A stretch of 64,000 nucleotides of DNA, taken from contig CM032126.1 of NCBI GenBank assembly GCA_018894105.1, forward strand, positions 8,025,001-8,089,000, read 5' to 3'. A program made the translations under genes and the position numbers. The stretch's first letter is position 1, and every line of letters starts with the position of its first letter. The notes under the pieces are model-generated. The model was not told where the DNA came from. It saw only the letters and a list, made by a program, of their open reading frames with translations, and ran no database searches. This document shows positions 47,907 to 60,948 of the stretch, in pieces. The stretch is from Jacaranda mimosifolia (lineage: Eukaryota; Streptophyta; Magnoliopsida; Lamiales; Bignoniaceae).

Positions 47907-48168
47907 CACTATGTTTAGTTTAAGGATTTTGATAAGGAAAGGGAAGTATTATTTGTTTGGTTGTTAAAGAAAATAATAAAGAAATTGATGAAAAAAAGAA
48001 GGGTGATAAATGTGTTGAAGAATAAAAGAGAGTTCAAATAGTCTTTTTCTTCATTTTCCTTAGATACACTATATTTTTCCCAAAATTTTTCTTTGTTTAG
48101 TGCAAAAGTATTTTTCTTAGCATTTTTTTTTTATTTTCCTGATCAAAATTCATAAATCAAACATAGTG
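47907..48168. mobile_element. 262-bp MITE with cactatgttt ends
   Basis: Inverted ends of about 30 bp: cactatgtttagtttaagg at the left and ataaatcaaacatagtg at the right, followed inward by gataaggaaa / ttttcctgatc. Non-coding. The flanking aaa on each side is too simple to prove a target duplication. Confidence 0.7.
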
Positions 48169-48409
48169 AAAATGCCAGATATGTTCCAAAACTATTCATT
48201 TCTCTACCATTGTTCTACTCTCAAGTTTGAACCCACCTTTAGGAGCACATTTGACAACAAGTGTTAATCCGTAAATTATTATCCACCCATGTAAATACTA
48301 TTGCTTTGTTTGATTGCGTTCGTCCTAATGATTTACAGCCGGGAGAATCAAACCAAGCACCCTAACACGCTCCCCGAGGCCGCTTCAAAGTTCATACATT
48401 GTTTTCTCT

Positions 48410-50424
48410 GTGTGTTCACGGTGTGATTTTGTTCGATTTTGCAAAAAATTTCAATCAAACCAAATTAATCGATTTTGGTATAAAATCAACTATTTGATTT
48501 GGTTCAATATGGAGAATCGAATTGAACCAAATCAAACCAAACTAATCAAATTCGGTTTGGTTTGGTTCGATTCGATTTTTCAATTTTTCTTAATTTCAAT
48601 TTTTAAGTATAGATGAAACAAAATCCATTACATTTTTCATATAAATTAACTTGCAAAAAGTGAAAACTTAGTTGAAGAGAAAACATTATGTAGTTGTAGA
48701 ACCGTAGAATTTAAAATTGATATGGTATAAAGTTAAAGAGACAAATACACCAAAGCAACAAGAGAATTGTTATTTTATTTTAAGGTAAGTAGCAGACAAC
48801 CCTCCAATTTATAGATTTATTTGCACTTTGCCCCCCAACCGTTGCAAGTGTGCGGAACGATTACCCAACATTTGCTCAATGTGCTTAAATACCTCATGAT
48901 TCAACTTTTCGGTGGCATATTCAAAAGTTGTTGCACTTGGCCCCTTGATGTTTTAAAAAAAATTATATTTAGTCACTTAAAGTACTTTAAAATATTACCC
49001 TTAGCATTAAATTCATACTTTGGTGGAATAAAGTTAAATACTTTGTCAAATGTTGTTATCATATATTATTTAATTGTCAATATATCATTAGTTCAGTCAG
49101 TTTGAGTTATCTGAAATCTATAACAACTTAATGGTATAAATGTTTCTAAATTAATGTGTGTAACATAATTAAAAAATAATTTTAAAGTTATACCAAATGA
49201 TTGTTATGGTGTACTCATAAATTTGTGTTTATTTGCTTAATTAAGAGAGTAAGTAGTTTAAGGTTTTAATTTGAATAAGAACATATAAGATAGATGACAC
49301 TAATTGGATGAATATTGGCAGCAAATAATGTAGATCTTAATATCAACATTATCTCTCTCATTTATTACTCTATTTAAATTAAAAATATTTAATATCATTT
49401 GCTAACAAATATGCATAATGTTATATTGACCTAAAATCAATTAGGATATAATTTTAAAATTAGTTTTAATCAACTTATTCATATAAACTAAGTAAAATAT
49501 AATTATAAAATTAATATGTAAATATATAATTGCTTAAATTGATTTAACTATTCATATATTGATAAGGAACTAGTGTATAATAATATTTTGTATAAACTAT
49601 TCTACAAAAATAAGATTTGACGATAAAAGTGCTACATTTTAGAATGATTAAGGTGTTAAATGCACATTTTGTTAAAGTTCAGGAGGTAAAGTACAACATA
49701 TCCTAATTATTTCAGCATTTTCAATGGAATATTCTGTCGAAAAATGTAACAAGGGGGTATTCAAGCACATTTAGCGAATGTTGGGTAATCTTTTCGCAAA
49801 TCTGCAATGATTAGAGGACAAAGTGCACATAACCCTATATGTTGGGGGGTTGTCTATTTTTTACCCTTTATTTTATATTGTCACAAAAGAAGTGAAAGAA
49901 ACTAATAAAAACCACTTTTTTGTAATCATACAAGCCTAGACCAATATTTTTATAGCCCGCACGAAAGATGGCTTTTGCAATGGAAACTAAAAGGATTTAA
50001 GAAGAGAAAAAAAAAATGTACAGAGAATGAGCAAACAAATAACATCTCCCATCTGCATTACTATTTAATTGTATCATCAGCCAGACATTAATATTTCTTC
50101 TCAATCATAAGCCTTTTCCAATCATCCAACATGTCACCATATACATCACTCACACCTTAAAGCTGAAATTATATACTTTGGAATGGCCTTCCACTCAAGT
50201 TCATCACAAATATATAAAAATTGGAATTTTAGTAATATACTGTCGGCTCGGTTTAGTTCAGTTCGGTTTTGACTTTGCCAACCGAATATCAAAACAAACT
50301 GTTCGATTTTTCAAATTTTAAACAAAAAAAATCGATTTAATCAGTTTTTTTTATTGATTTTCTATTTTTTTCCGGCCAATTTAATTGGTTTTGTTCATGT
50401 TGGTTTGGTTTTGAACATCCCTAC
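48410..50424. mobile_element. hAT-like element (about 2.0 kb) with nested TIR element
   Basis: The flanks ttttctct (48402-48409) and ttttctcc (50425-50432) form an 8-bp target duplication with one mismatch. The ends gtgtgttcacgg and ttgaacatccctac are weakly inverted, and subterminal blocks rich in caaaccaaatta/ggttcgg are in opposite orientations. Part of the interior is the separate element at 48782-49868. No transposase is seen. Confidence 0.5.
48782..49868. mobile_element. 1.09-kb TIR element, copy A of an unnamed family
   Basis: Long inverted ends: aaggtaagtagcagacaacc at the left and gacaaccccccaacatatag in inverted order at the right, extending inward through gcactttg and gattacccaacat blocks for 100 bp or more. 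A diverged second copy, inverted, lies at 53176-54250. The plus-strand frame at 48821-49105 corresponds to a minus-strand frame in the other copy. Flanks are AT-rich, and a target duplication cannot be fixed. Confidence 0.75.
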
Positions 50425-50467
50425 TTTTCTCCTCATGAAATGCTCCAACTCCTCAATTGAATTCTTA

Positions 50468-52051
50468 GGCTCTATTCTCCTATATTTTGGGCATTTTGTA
50501 GAAAAAAAATTGGGGGAATGGATTTTTGGGAGAAAATTTGGAAAATGTGTCGAGTGTTTCTTTTTGTTTTTGGAAAATATGAAAATTGATTTGAGAATGA
50601 GTTGTTTGTTTCTTCATGTGTTGGGAAAAGACCAACTTTACTATTGATGTCCAATTAATTGCTTTTTTGTTGGGTTTGTAAGGTGAAAGTAATTTTTTTA
50701 TGTAATATTATATATATATGTATGTATATTTATAATTGAATGTTGTGTGTGTATATATATATGTAATAATTGATATATTGTTGTAATAAAATGATGTGTA
50801 ATTAATTCAATTGATGCTTTAGTTTAAAATTTATATTTTTATGAATTTAACATTAGCAAATGATGTATCATTTGAAAATATTTATTAATAAATATTAATT
50901 ATTAGTGAAATTATAAATATATCTTAATTATAAAAAATCAGCTGATATCATAATTATATCGTAATTTTTGGTATCGGCTTATATAAAAAAAATTAATTAT
51001 TGTACATTAATTATAAAGTAATTATTGTTTATTCTTAAAATATAATTATTTAACTATTTATTATTTACAATTTATGTATAAATAAAACTTAGTTAGTTAT
51101 TTAAATAAAATAAAATATAAATATAAGACTTAAGAATGATTCATCAAATTAAAAAATAAATAATTTTATATTATATAAAATTAAATCATCTTAAATTATT
51201 TATTAAAAAACTAAGCGAAATATTTAATTATACATGAAATATAAAACATAATTAATATATACATAACAAATTATTTAAATAACTAAATAAATTAATTTAA
51301 TTAATTTAATAAGTTATTTATTTACTTTAACTCATTATTTAATAAATAAATTTCTTAATAAAAATAAAAAAATTACTTAGTTTTAATTAATTTTCTTGAT
51401 AATTATTTTAATTGTATTAATATTAATTTATTAAATTTAATAAATTATTAAATAAATATCACAATATAATTAATTTTTTTAATAATTTTAAATAAATATA
51501 AATATTAATATTTAATGAAGATTAATTGTTTTAAAGAAGATTAATTTATTTAATTATCAAATTAAAAATCTTAAATTATTTACTAAATGAATAAATATAA
51601 TATTTAATTAATACTTGTATATATATTAAATATAACAAATACATTACTTAATTAATAATTAATTTAATTAATTTAATATATTATTTAGTAGATAAATTAT
51701 TTATTAAATTTAATTAATTTTCTTGATATTAGTTTAATTAAATTTGTAAACATAAGTTTTATAACTTTGTAAGTAGTAAAATTTTAATATTTTCATATAT
51801 GCATATATGTGTATGTATGTATATATGTATATACGAGTGAAGTGAGTGAAAATCGAATCAGTGGTGTGAAAGATGGACTGAGAAATGAGGTAGGTATGCT
51901 TTTTAGGGTGTAGGTTTTTCTGGTAAATTGTGAGGGGTTTTTTAGGTAAAAAATTAAAGTGTTTTGGGAGAAAAATTGGGAAATGTGCCTGCATTTTGAA
52001 ATTTTTTTGGAGATTGGAAATTTTTTTCCCAAAATGTAGAAGAACATGCCC
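50468..52051. mobile_element. Harbinger-like element, 1.6 kb, very AT-rich core
   Basis: The left end ggctctattctcctatatttt and the right end aaaatgtagaagaacatgccc are inverted. TTA flanks both sides (50465-50467 and 52052-52054). The core from about 50700 to 51780 is extremely AT-rich with no coding potential. Outer parts resemble the MITE at 38-374 (ttgggagaaa themes). Confidence 0.7.
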
Positions 52052-52054
52052 TTA

Positions 52055-52363
52055 TTTTTCCCAATAATTAATTATTACATTTCACAACTAATTCAAAATA
52101 TTTTTTGTCGACCTGATATTTATAGTGAAAAACATTTTCTGTCCAAAAATAACTACAAAAACAACTTTATCTAAATAATGTTCAACTAGCGAGCCCCAAA
52201 TGCAAAATCAAATACCCATCACATTGCCTGAACCTGCTCTTTAAATAGTATTCATACACAATATTTCTCCCAAGACAGTCAAAATAATACTAATTAAAGT
52301 CTATAGTTTCACAACTCCACGCGTGTCCATTATCTTATCATCCAAGGCATACAAGTAATTTAA
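52055..52363. other. Short spacer, no gene
   Basis: Nothing recognisable beyond AT-rich sequence. It separates two Harbinger-like elements. Confidence 0.4.
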
Positions 52364-52973
52364 GGGCCGTTTATTTTGTGATATGAGATATAGGGTGATA
52401 GGATGAAATGAGGGATGAAGAGTAGGATTAAGATAATTTTATATTTTTTATATTATATTTACTTTGTGTGATGATATGAATGATAAAATTTGATTATTGT
52501 ATTGAGGATGTTTACATAAACATAAATTATAATACTTGGATAAATTGTAAAAGACTGAAGTACCTCTAGTTAAAATATTTTTCTATTTAGCATAAAGAAA
52601 TTAATTTTTCTCCATTTCAATACAACATCTAGTTATTTCTTCTCTTTTCTATTTAGCATAAAGAAATTTTTTTTTTTTTCCATTTCAATACATCTTTACC
52701 CAAATTATATATCGGCTTTTCTTCTAATTATTATAATATAAATATATTTTTAATATTTAGTATTTTTAATTATTTTTAAATTGTTTGATTGGCTCTGCAA
52801 CCAGAATTGTTTGAAGTTGCGGCGCCAAAGGTGTGATAAAATTATCACACCTCAAGGGTGGGATGTCTCATCCACAATTGTGCTTTTACAAGGCCTAAAT
52901 CATAAAAAGTAAAAATAGGATGAGACATGACGTGGGCTTTCATCTTGCCTCATTCAACAAAGTAAATAAGCCC
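52364..52973. mobile_element. Tourist-like MITE, same family as 27779-28298
   Basis: Ends gggccgtttattttgtg and acaaagtaaataagccc are inverted. The left flank is TAA, the right is TAT. Shared inner blocks with 27779 include gattaagataatttt, ggtgtgat..atcacacc and gatgtctcatcc. It contains an internal direct repeat (tctatttagcataaagaaat, twice near 52580-52670). Confidence 0.7.
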
Positions 52974-53175
52974 TATGAGTATAAATTTATCATAATTCTG
53001 AATTCAACTCTTCACTATACATAAGTAAATCCGCCTTTTTCCACACTCGATATATACATGACCTACACCTTTCACTCTTAAATTATAAAAATAGCATTTG
53101 TATTTGGAAATTGGCATTTTACATATTTGAAAAACACCCAATCTATAATCTTCACTCTTAAAAATTTCAAGAAAA

Positions 53176-54250
53176 AGACAGCCTGTATAGGATCATGTGC
53201 ACTTTGCTCATCAACTATTGTGGATGTGTAAAAAGATTACCGCATCTTCGTTGAATGTGCTTAAATACCCCCTCGTTCCATTTTTCGACAGAATATTCCA
53301 TCGAAAATGTTGAAATACTTTGAATATATTGCACTTTACCTCTTAAACTTTAACAAAACATGCCTTTAATACCTTAATCATTCTAAAGTGTAGCACTTTT
53401 ATCATTAGATTTTATTTTTGTGGAATTAAGTGAAATAGTTTATACAAAATATTATCATACACTAGTCACTTATCAATATATAAACAGTTAAATAATTTAA
53501 ACAATTATATATTTACAAATTAATTTTATAATTATATTTTACTTAGTTTATATGAATAAGTTCATTAAAACTAATTTTAAAATTATATTTTAATTGATTT
53601 TATATCGATATAACATTATGCATATTTGTTAGCAAATGATATTAAATATTTTTAATTTAAATAGAGTAATAAATGAGAGAGATAATGCTGATATTAAGAT
53701 CTACATTATTTGTTGCCAATATTCATCCAACTAGGGTCATCTTTCTTATATAATCTTATTCAAATTAAACCCCTAAACTACTTATACTCTTGATTAAACA
53801 AATAAATACAAATTTATAAGTACACCATAACAATCATTTGGTATAACTCTAAAATTATTTTTTAATTATCTTACACGTATTAATTTAGAAAAATTTATAC
53901 CATTAAGTTGTTATAGATTTCAGATAATTCAAATTGACTGAACTAGTGATATATTGACTATTAAGCAATATATGATAACAATACTTTTGCAAAATATTTG
54001 ACTTTATTCCACCAAAATATGAATTTAATGATAAGGGTAATATTTTAAAATATTTTAAGTGGCTAAATATATATATTTTTAAAATATCAGAGGTTAAAGT
54101 GCAACAACTTTTAAATATACCAGCAGAAAGTTGGAATATGGGGTATGTAAACAATTGAGCAAAGGTTGGATAATCGTTCTGCATACTTACAATGATTGAG
54201 GGCAAAGTGCAAATGATCCTATATATTGAGGGTTGTTTGCGATTTACCCT
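53176..54250. mobile_element. 1.07-kb TIR element, copy B of an unnamed family (inverted)
   Basis: The right end, read in inverted order, gives gcaaacaaccctcaatatat, then gcactttgccctcaat, as in copy A at 48782. The left end is shorter or eroded (gcctgtataggatcatgtgc). Inner blocks match copy A in opposite orientation. The minus-strand frame at 54205-53903 shares GIFKSCCT and FSHLKYFKILPL with the frame in copy A. Confidence 0.75.
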
Positions 54251-54428
54251 AACTCAAATACCGACTCGTTGGCGTTTTGCTCCCCTAACTATTTCCATTA
54301 TAAATGTTTCTACCAGAAATTTGATTTAATTGGATTTGCAGGGACAATTCCATCACCTTCCATGCTCCTGAGTTCCTTGTACAAAGAGATTAACTCTTAT
54401 GTAACAAATTTATCCAATAAATTCCCTA

Positions 54429-54754
54429 GGCTTTGTTTAGTTATGTTTCCCCAAAATAATATTATTTTGGGAAAATATAATCAAATATATCTCAAATTTT
54501 CCTTCAAAATAAACATTCTGTAATATATACATACATATATTATATATATTTTATTATTATTCTAACATTAAAATAATCGCTCAATTTCATTTTCACCTCA
54601 AAAATCCAATAAAAAAGTATTGTTTTGATTGCTACAGTAAAAAATGTCTCTCCCAAAATATAAACAAACATACCAAAAAATAACTTTCACATTCTCCCAA
54701 AACATATAATAAACACATAATAAAATCAAATAAAAAACATAACCAAACACAACG
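54429..54754. mobile_element. Tourist-like MITE upstream of MED7
   Basis: Ends ggctttgtttagttatg and cataaccaaacacaacg are inverted; cta flanks both sides. It is an inverted, diverged relative of the MITE at 38-374 (shared ttatgttt..cccaaaataat). It ends about 500 bp before the MED7 start codon. Confidence 0.7.
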
Positions 54755-55248
54755 CTAGTACTTTTTGAGTTTAAATGTGGAAATAAATTTGATAACTATT
54801 TTTCACTAACATCATTGATTTATTTTTTATAATTTAATAATTCATAGACAACCCTTTTATTCAAAAATTTTCAGACAGAAAATAATTTTATTAAAGGTGA
54901 TCCCCATTATTTCATTTGCCCTTTCGAGCTATAGTCGCGCATCTGAATAATACATAAGGCAAGACAAGAAAATCAACATAAAACGAGAAAAGGAACGCGA
55001 CATCGAAAAATCGCACTCATCTCTCATTGGCTTAATTCTAACTGGAAAAGGTTGTAGTAAAATAAACAGAGAAATACCTCTCTAGTCTCTTCGGTCCATC
55101 CTCTCAGCATAAACCGATCCACAACAGGAGACACCGCCGCAACTTAGAATCCCCTTTTCTGCATTCACCGCCATAACTCCAAAATAAATTCTGAATAGAG
55201 ATTATAGAGAGACACTTTTTATTACTTTGGTGAAATCGTTTAATTCCG
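54755..55248 (+). promoter_or_regulatory. MED7 promoter and 5' leader
   Basis: The sequence is less AT-rich from about 55080 onward, which probably marks the 5' untranslated region (rich in CCGCC and CTC). No TATA box stands out, which would be in line with a constitutively used housekeeping promoter. The transcription start cannot be fixed. Confidence 0.4.
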
Positions 55249-58200
55249 ATGGCAACGGCAACTTACCCACCGCCGCCGCCGTACTACAAGCTGTACAAAG
55301 AGTACTCTCAGAACCCTGACTCCGCCCCAGCGCCTCCTCCTCCTATCGAAGGCCCCTATGTCCTCTACGGCGCCAACTATACGGTACCGTACTTGTTATT
55401 CCCCTTTGTTTTCTAATATGTTTGCTTATTATGAATATGAGAATTATCAACCACTATACTTCTTTCTCTTGTTGGAGTTCCTGATACGTTCCGATATGGT
55501 ATTCCTTGAAGTGTTTTCCTTGTCCCGGGTTTATGGGCTGCTTTCCGGTAATGGGAACTATGGGATTGGGATGAGCAGGAGGAGAAGAGGGAAAAAAGTA
55601 CACAATTTTTATTTGTTTTTTATTTTTTACCGATTTAGTTGGGGAAGTTCGTCTCTAATAATATGAAAAGAGCAATACCACTTGTGATTATTTATTAGTA
55701 TAATACCAGTTACATGATTTGCTATGTGATAGGTTTGGGGGTGGAAAAACTCGGTCAGGGCTAGAATTTCTCCATTTTGGTATGGAGGATCTCGTGTTTC
55801 TGCAAAGTGTAAACTTTGTTGCGTCATATATGCTGTTTGTTATCCTTAGAATTCTAAATTTAGTCTTTATAATAAACTTCTAGGATCATTTTTACGAATC
55901 TACATGAAACTTTACTGAGAAAATGGGAATCGGCTCAGCTCAGGAATTGATCTTTCCGCATCAAAATTAAGTAAACATGCAAGCATTCCCGGAGTGACAC
56001 ATTCCTTCTAAACTTAATGGCTGGCAACCAATTGTGGTTTGTGTCCAGTCCAGATTTACTGTGTCTCTCAGTAGTTAATTTTTGTAAAATCCCTATTGGA
56101 TGAATTGATAGCACATTACTAAGATGCCATTGACCCACCCATCAAATGAATTGACAATATCATGATGACTTGGCTTTCTTATTTTAAATCACAAAAGTAT
56201 CTTGTAGCTCTGAGATTAGATCTATCAACAGGATAATGATTTGCTAGAAGTGTCCTGAAATGTACTCTCTCTTGACAGAATCATGGACTGCATTGCTATT
56301 GTACTTCGTAAGCTTAAAATAAATATCGTTGAGCATGGGATTGCCATTGAGGGGATCCATCTGCCCTTATTCCTTCACCACTTAGTGAGGATGATCACCA
56401 CTTTGATGTTTCCGTGTGTCAATAAGCACTGCATGTATCCATTGTTGTGTTATGCTGAAATTTGTATCAGTATGATAACATCTGATAGTATAGTTCCTCT
56501 TGACCATCATTTTACCATGTTTAGCCAAGAAGCTTTCTAGATTTTATTTAAGAATATCTTTTCTTTTCACCTGAAGCCTGTTTATTGGGAAATTAATAAG
56601 CTCTCCAGCTGCTGATTAGTATGCTTCCTGGTGATAAGTATTTGGGTCTACGTCTTCTAGATGGAATATTATTTAAAGAATTTTTATCTAGTGAATCCCT
56701 TTTTGCTTTGTTGGGAATGGGGGAAAATATTCATTTATGGAATTTTAGACAGTATTTCTGCTTAGTGATATAGAAAATCTATTCACAGTGGAATCATAGA
56801 GTGGATCACGGTACAAAGTGTGATTGGCACATTTCTGAAATCTTTTAATCCGTGCCATGATCATGTTTTATACCCTGTTTCTTTTCCTAAGAATTTAAAG
56901 ACCGCTCTCATCTAAATGTAATACCAATAAAGCTTTTTTTTTTTTTTGTGGTGGGTGGGGTGGTGGTGGTGTTGGGGGTTGGAGTTAATACCAATATAGC
57001 TTATTGGGCCTAGAATGGTCAAGGATATTCTACCATAGACTTATAGACCACTATATGTGTTCTCCTCAGCCTTGGGGTACTTGTTAAAACTTAATGATTG
57101 ATAGCATTACCAAGGATTGTGTTTCACTTGATTGTCAAGAATTTCTTACTATATCCTTCTGAAAAAGAAACAACTGCAGTCAACAATTTATATGCATGTT
57201 GAAGGCACAAAGAACACTCACCATCTGCATTCTAATGTGAATGCCATATGTCATACTTGCCTGAATTGTTTATACTACATTGTAGCGTGTTATCACCTAT
57301 TCACGACAAAAGAGCTGGATCAGAGGTTCTCTACCTGTTCTAACCTTGCGTTTTAACCTGTCCTGTAGACTGATGATGTGCTACCAGGTCTAGAAGAGCA
57401 GGGTGTCCGTCAGTTGTACCCAAAAGGGCCAAATATTGGTATACTTTAGACGTGTTGCTTTAAAGTTTATATGCTATACCACATGAATGTTGAACTTGAT
57501 ATTGAAACCAATTATATGTCAATTACTCAATCATGTTGCTTCATCTTTTGCATGCTGTTTCTTTTTTGCTATAATCCATATTGAGGTGTTATAGTTTGAG
57601 TACGAGCTTGTATGAAATAGTGTCATGGTATTATAGCTTAAGCTTCGTATCAGACTAAAATAAGCAGTTAAAAAAAGTGGCTAATTAGTCATTAACTAAA
57701 CATATTTGAAGCACTTTTATGAAAATAAAAATGATGCATTAACTCCAATATTTTCATTATGGTGAGACATATACCATTGTCAAAGACCTGGATCACACTG
57801 ACATGTTATTCCAGTCTTCCATTTTTGTACTATCAATTAACAATTTCTGTTTTCTTGTTATGTGAAGTTTAGTTACTATGCTTATCCTTTTTGTTGGTTT
57901 ACTCTTAGTATGAGCTAGACATAAATTATTGATTGGTAGCAAGGAGAATCGTAGTTAGATTGTGAGAACATGAGCAACTGAAAATGATACTCTTTCATAT
58001 AGATTTGAATGCATTATGTGAATAGGCAGAATGCTTGAGCATCTTAGTAGTCTTACTCTCAAATTTATTGCTTTAAGTATATTTCCTGAAAGAAGCACTG
58101 GTGTCCATTTCAGACAAGACTGTTTCAAATCTCCAAAGGCTTTAACCGAAAACTTGGGAAGCCATATAGTGCTCAAACAATTACATTCTCAGTACCAAAC

Positions 58201-59960
58201 CAGGACAACCCTCATTAAAGTGGAAGAGGGAATAAGAGTTGAAAATGAAGTGGAAGAGGGAAAAAGAGTTGAAAATGAACTGTAGAAGTTGAGCATAAAT
58301 ATTATATATGCATTCACTTAATTTAGATTTAGGGTATTTCAAACCACTGATGAATTAGAGAATTTAATCTTGTTTTAGTGTTAGTGTACTGGCGTTTTGT
58401 CTAAACCTGGTATTGTGGGTGCAGTATCTAATTGCGATTGGAGTTGATTCTACCTTCCTGTATACTCTTGTGAATAGCAATACAAACATAATCGGATTTA
58501 CTATTTGTTGTAAATGTAAATTTGAATAAAGCATAAAGTTTCACAGATATAAAACCAGGACACTAAAATTTTCAGGTCAGTAATTAAACCATGTATATGC
58601 TTCTCTATCTTATTTGTGAAAAGCATTTTTTTTTTCCAACTTCATATATTTTGGTTGTGGTTCCAGGGGAAGTCTTTCATGTTGATTACCATGTAATATA
58701 GTAAAAACTATTTGATACCTTTAGGCAAATGTTTGTTTTATTCCTCTTCAGTAGGTGAAAGAATGTTGTCCTGGCATGTGATTAGATTCTTTTCTTTCAG
58801 ATTTCAGGAAAGAGCTGAAGTCACTTAACCGAGAATTGCAACTAAATTTCTTGGAACTTGCTGATGTTCTTGTGGAGCGGCCATCTCAATATGCTAGGAG
58901 AGTGGAAGACATTTCTTTTATTTTCAAGAACTTACATCACCTTCTGAATTCGCTGCGTCCCCACCAGGTTAAGTATCTTGAGTAACATGAAATTTTTGTC
59001 AACAGTTTTTGGAAGAATTACAATTAGGCTTTTTGGCTTCTGCTTTCTCATGTTGCACTTTTGTCTTTTCTAAGGCTAGAGCAACTCTGATCCATATCCT
59101 AGAACTCCAGATACAACGGCGCAAGCAAGCTGTGGAGGACATAAATAGGTATGCTGCCTTTGCCATGCTCTGCAACTTATTTGAAATCAATATGTTGGTT
59201 CGTGCATGAGATTTATAGTTCATGTAACTTTCAATATTTACTTATGAAGTATGATTGAGAGTCCTAAGAAAAGATCCAACCTTTTAACATGTGGATTGTC
59301 TAGATGGGGAAGATTTGTTTTGTTCTAGTTCAAGTATTTTTTTTTTCCTGCCATGTACATCTCTCATATTGATTTTGAGTCAGAAACACAACCTTTTTGT
59401 AATAAATGCCTGATATTTTCTTTGAGAAAATGGACTGAATTTGCAAACGCATGCACATTCATTGCATTGGATGCTCAATTCTCTAGTTGAATGCAGTTGC
59501 GGAAGACATAGATGATTGTGTATAGCATGGACCTGCTGCATCGGTTTCTTAAAGTCATTGTTATAATGAAGCATTTTGCATTCCTCTTCTGGTAGGCGTT
59601 CCACATATCTCTCTGGGCAACAAGTTTTCTGCATATATTTTGATATTTTCAACATTTGTTTGGCATTAAAAGTTGTTCCAGTCATGTACTCTTTAGATTC
59701 TTTGGTATTCAGTTATGTTAAAGCTGAACGATGGACTACACCTTTTCAATAATAATTCTTTATCAAGATATAGCGTGGCAAGCAGCATAACTGTAGCAAG
59801 AATAGTTTTATTTCTGCTACATTTTTGCATCATGCCCGCCGGTAAAATTGAAATGTGCTTTCTATTGCATGACATTCTTGTTCTATAACTGGTGATCAGG
59901 CGAAGAGAAGAAGCTCAGAGACTTCTAAAGGAGGCACTTGGAACTCTCGATGGACAATAG
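55249..59960 (+). CDS. MED7: Mediator of RNA polymerase II transcription subunit 7 (MED7), 168 aa, five exons
   Basis: Exons are 55249-55383, 57369-57438, 58801-58967, 59075-59148 and 59900-59960 (stop TAG at 59958-59960). All introns are GT..AG and the 507 bases stay in frame. Residues 1-32 are Pro/Tyr-rich (YPPPPPYYKLYKEYS, then PAPPPPIEGPY), the MED7 N-terminal hallmark. DDVLPGLEEQGVRQLYP follows. Then comes the helical region: LKSLNRELQLNFLELADVLVERPSQ, FIFKNLHHLLNSLRPHQAR and ATLIHILELQIQRRKQAVEDI. MED7 sits in the middle module of the Mediator complex, pairing with MED21 through coiled coils, and connects gene-specific activators to RNA polymerase II in the nucleus. Length matches plant MED7. 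Intron 1 is large (about 2 kb). No neighbouring gene is linked in function. Confidence 0.96.
58220..58279. repeat. 30-bp tandem duplication in MED7 intron 2
   Basis: The unit starting gtggaagagggaataagag is repeated directly at 58220-58249 and 58250-58279 with one visible difference (aat versus aaa). It lies in intron DNA and should not affect the protein. Confidence 0.9.
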
Positions 59961-60948
59961 CAATTGTCTCATAGCTTCATCATTAAACATGCTTCCCCCA
60001 GCAATCAAACTCCAGGCACCATAAATTACGGCCATATGGCATTGGCAATGTCCAAATCTTGTATTAAGATGCATTGCTTTTACTCATTTCCTAACAATTA
60101 TGCTGCAAATGGAGCAACTTTTAAAAGGCTTTTGCACCTTGTAGCTCAACCAATACGACACGCTCTGGTTGAATTGGATTATTTCTGTTGCCTGTAATTC
60201 AACTCCAGAAATATACATCAGATGGTTCATTCTGCAATTCAATAGTTACTTAGTGTACCTTAGTTGAGTACTCGGCCCCTGAGGAATTGCAGCTTCTGCA
60301 TGTATTTGTATTGTATATGATGATTTTGAGCTAGATATTAACCTGGATTTTTTAGTAAGATGCATTGCATACAGAGACCATTGTCTGATATTGGACATTT
60401 CTAAAAACGTGATTCAGACCCAGTGATACCTGGAAAATTTCCATCTAAAGTATGAATATATACAAAAACTATGTGAAAGAACCTAAAAAATAATTTAAAA
60501 GACAACCAACTAGTCCTATAATAATTAATCAATTATATGAGACAGATATTGTGTCTAGAGAAGCAATTAATTATATTATTTATAATACTACCCATATTCC
60601 GAACTACCATAACTAGTGTGTGTTGGTGGAACCATTTACATATAAATTGATGCATTGAATCTAATCAGGTTAGGTAGTAATTTTCAAAGGTTCAAGTGTT
60701 ATTCGTCTTCCAGTGAACCCACGCAATTATTCATTTCAGTGATATGAAAAAGGATGGGATTGTTGTGTAGATAATTTTACAAGCTATAATAATTGAACAT
60801 CAATCTAGAGACCAAAAAGAAAAAGAACAAAAAAGAATTATTGTAAAACCATATAAAGTTTTCAATCATCATACTATGTCATTCTATATAAGGCTGGCCA
60901 ATATCTATGTCTCAATATATTGTGAGATTCTTGAATAAATTGCGTATG
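59961..60948. other. MED7 3' untranslated region and spacer
   Basis: The first few hundred bases (to about 60330) read like 3' untranslated sequence of MED7. The remainder to 60948 is AT-rich, and no gene or repeat is recognised in it. Confidence 0.4.

Noticed and set aside
55358..55666. Plus-strand frame overlapping MED7 exon 1
   Set aside because: It is a different frame running into intron 1; the MED7 exon and its GT donor at 55384 explain the sequence.
56283..57356. Open frames inside MED7 intron 1
   Set aside because: They have no domain, biased AT-rich composition and no splice sites that fit the gene.
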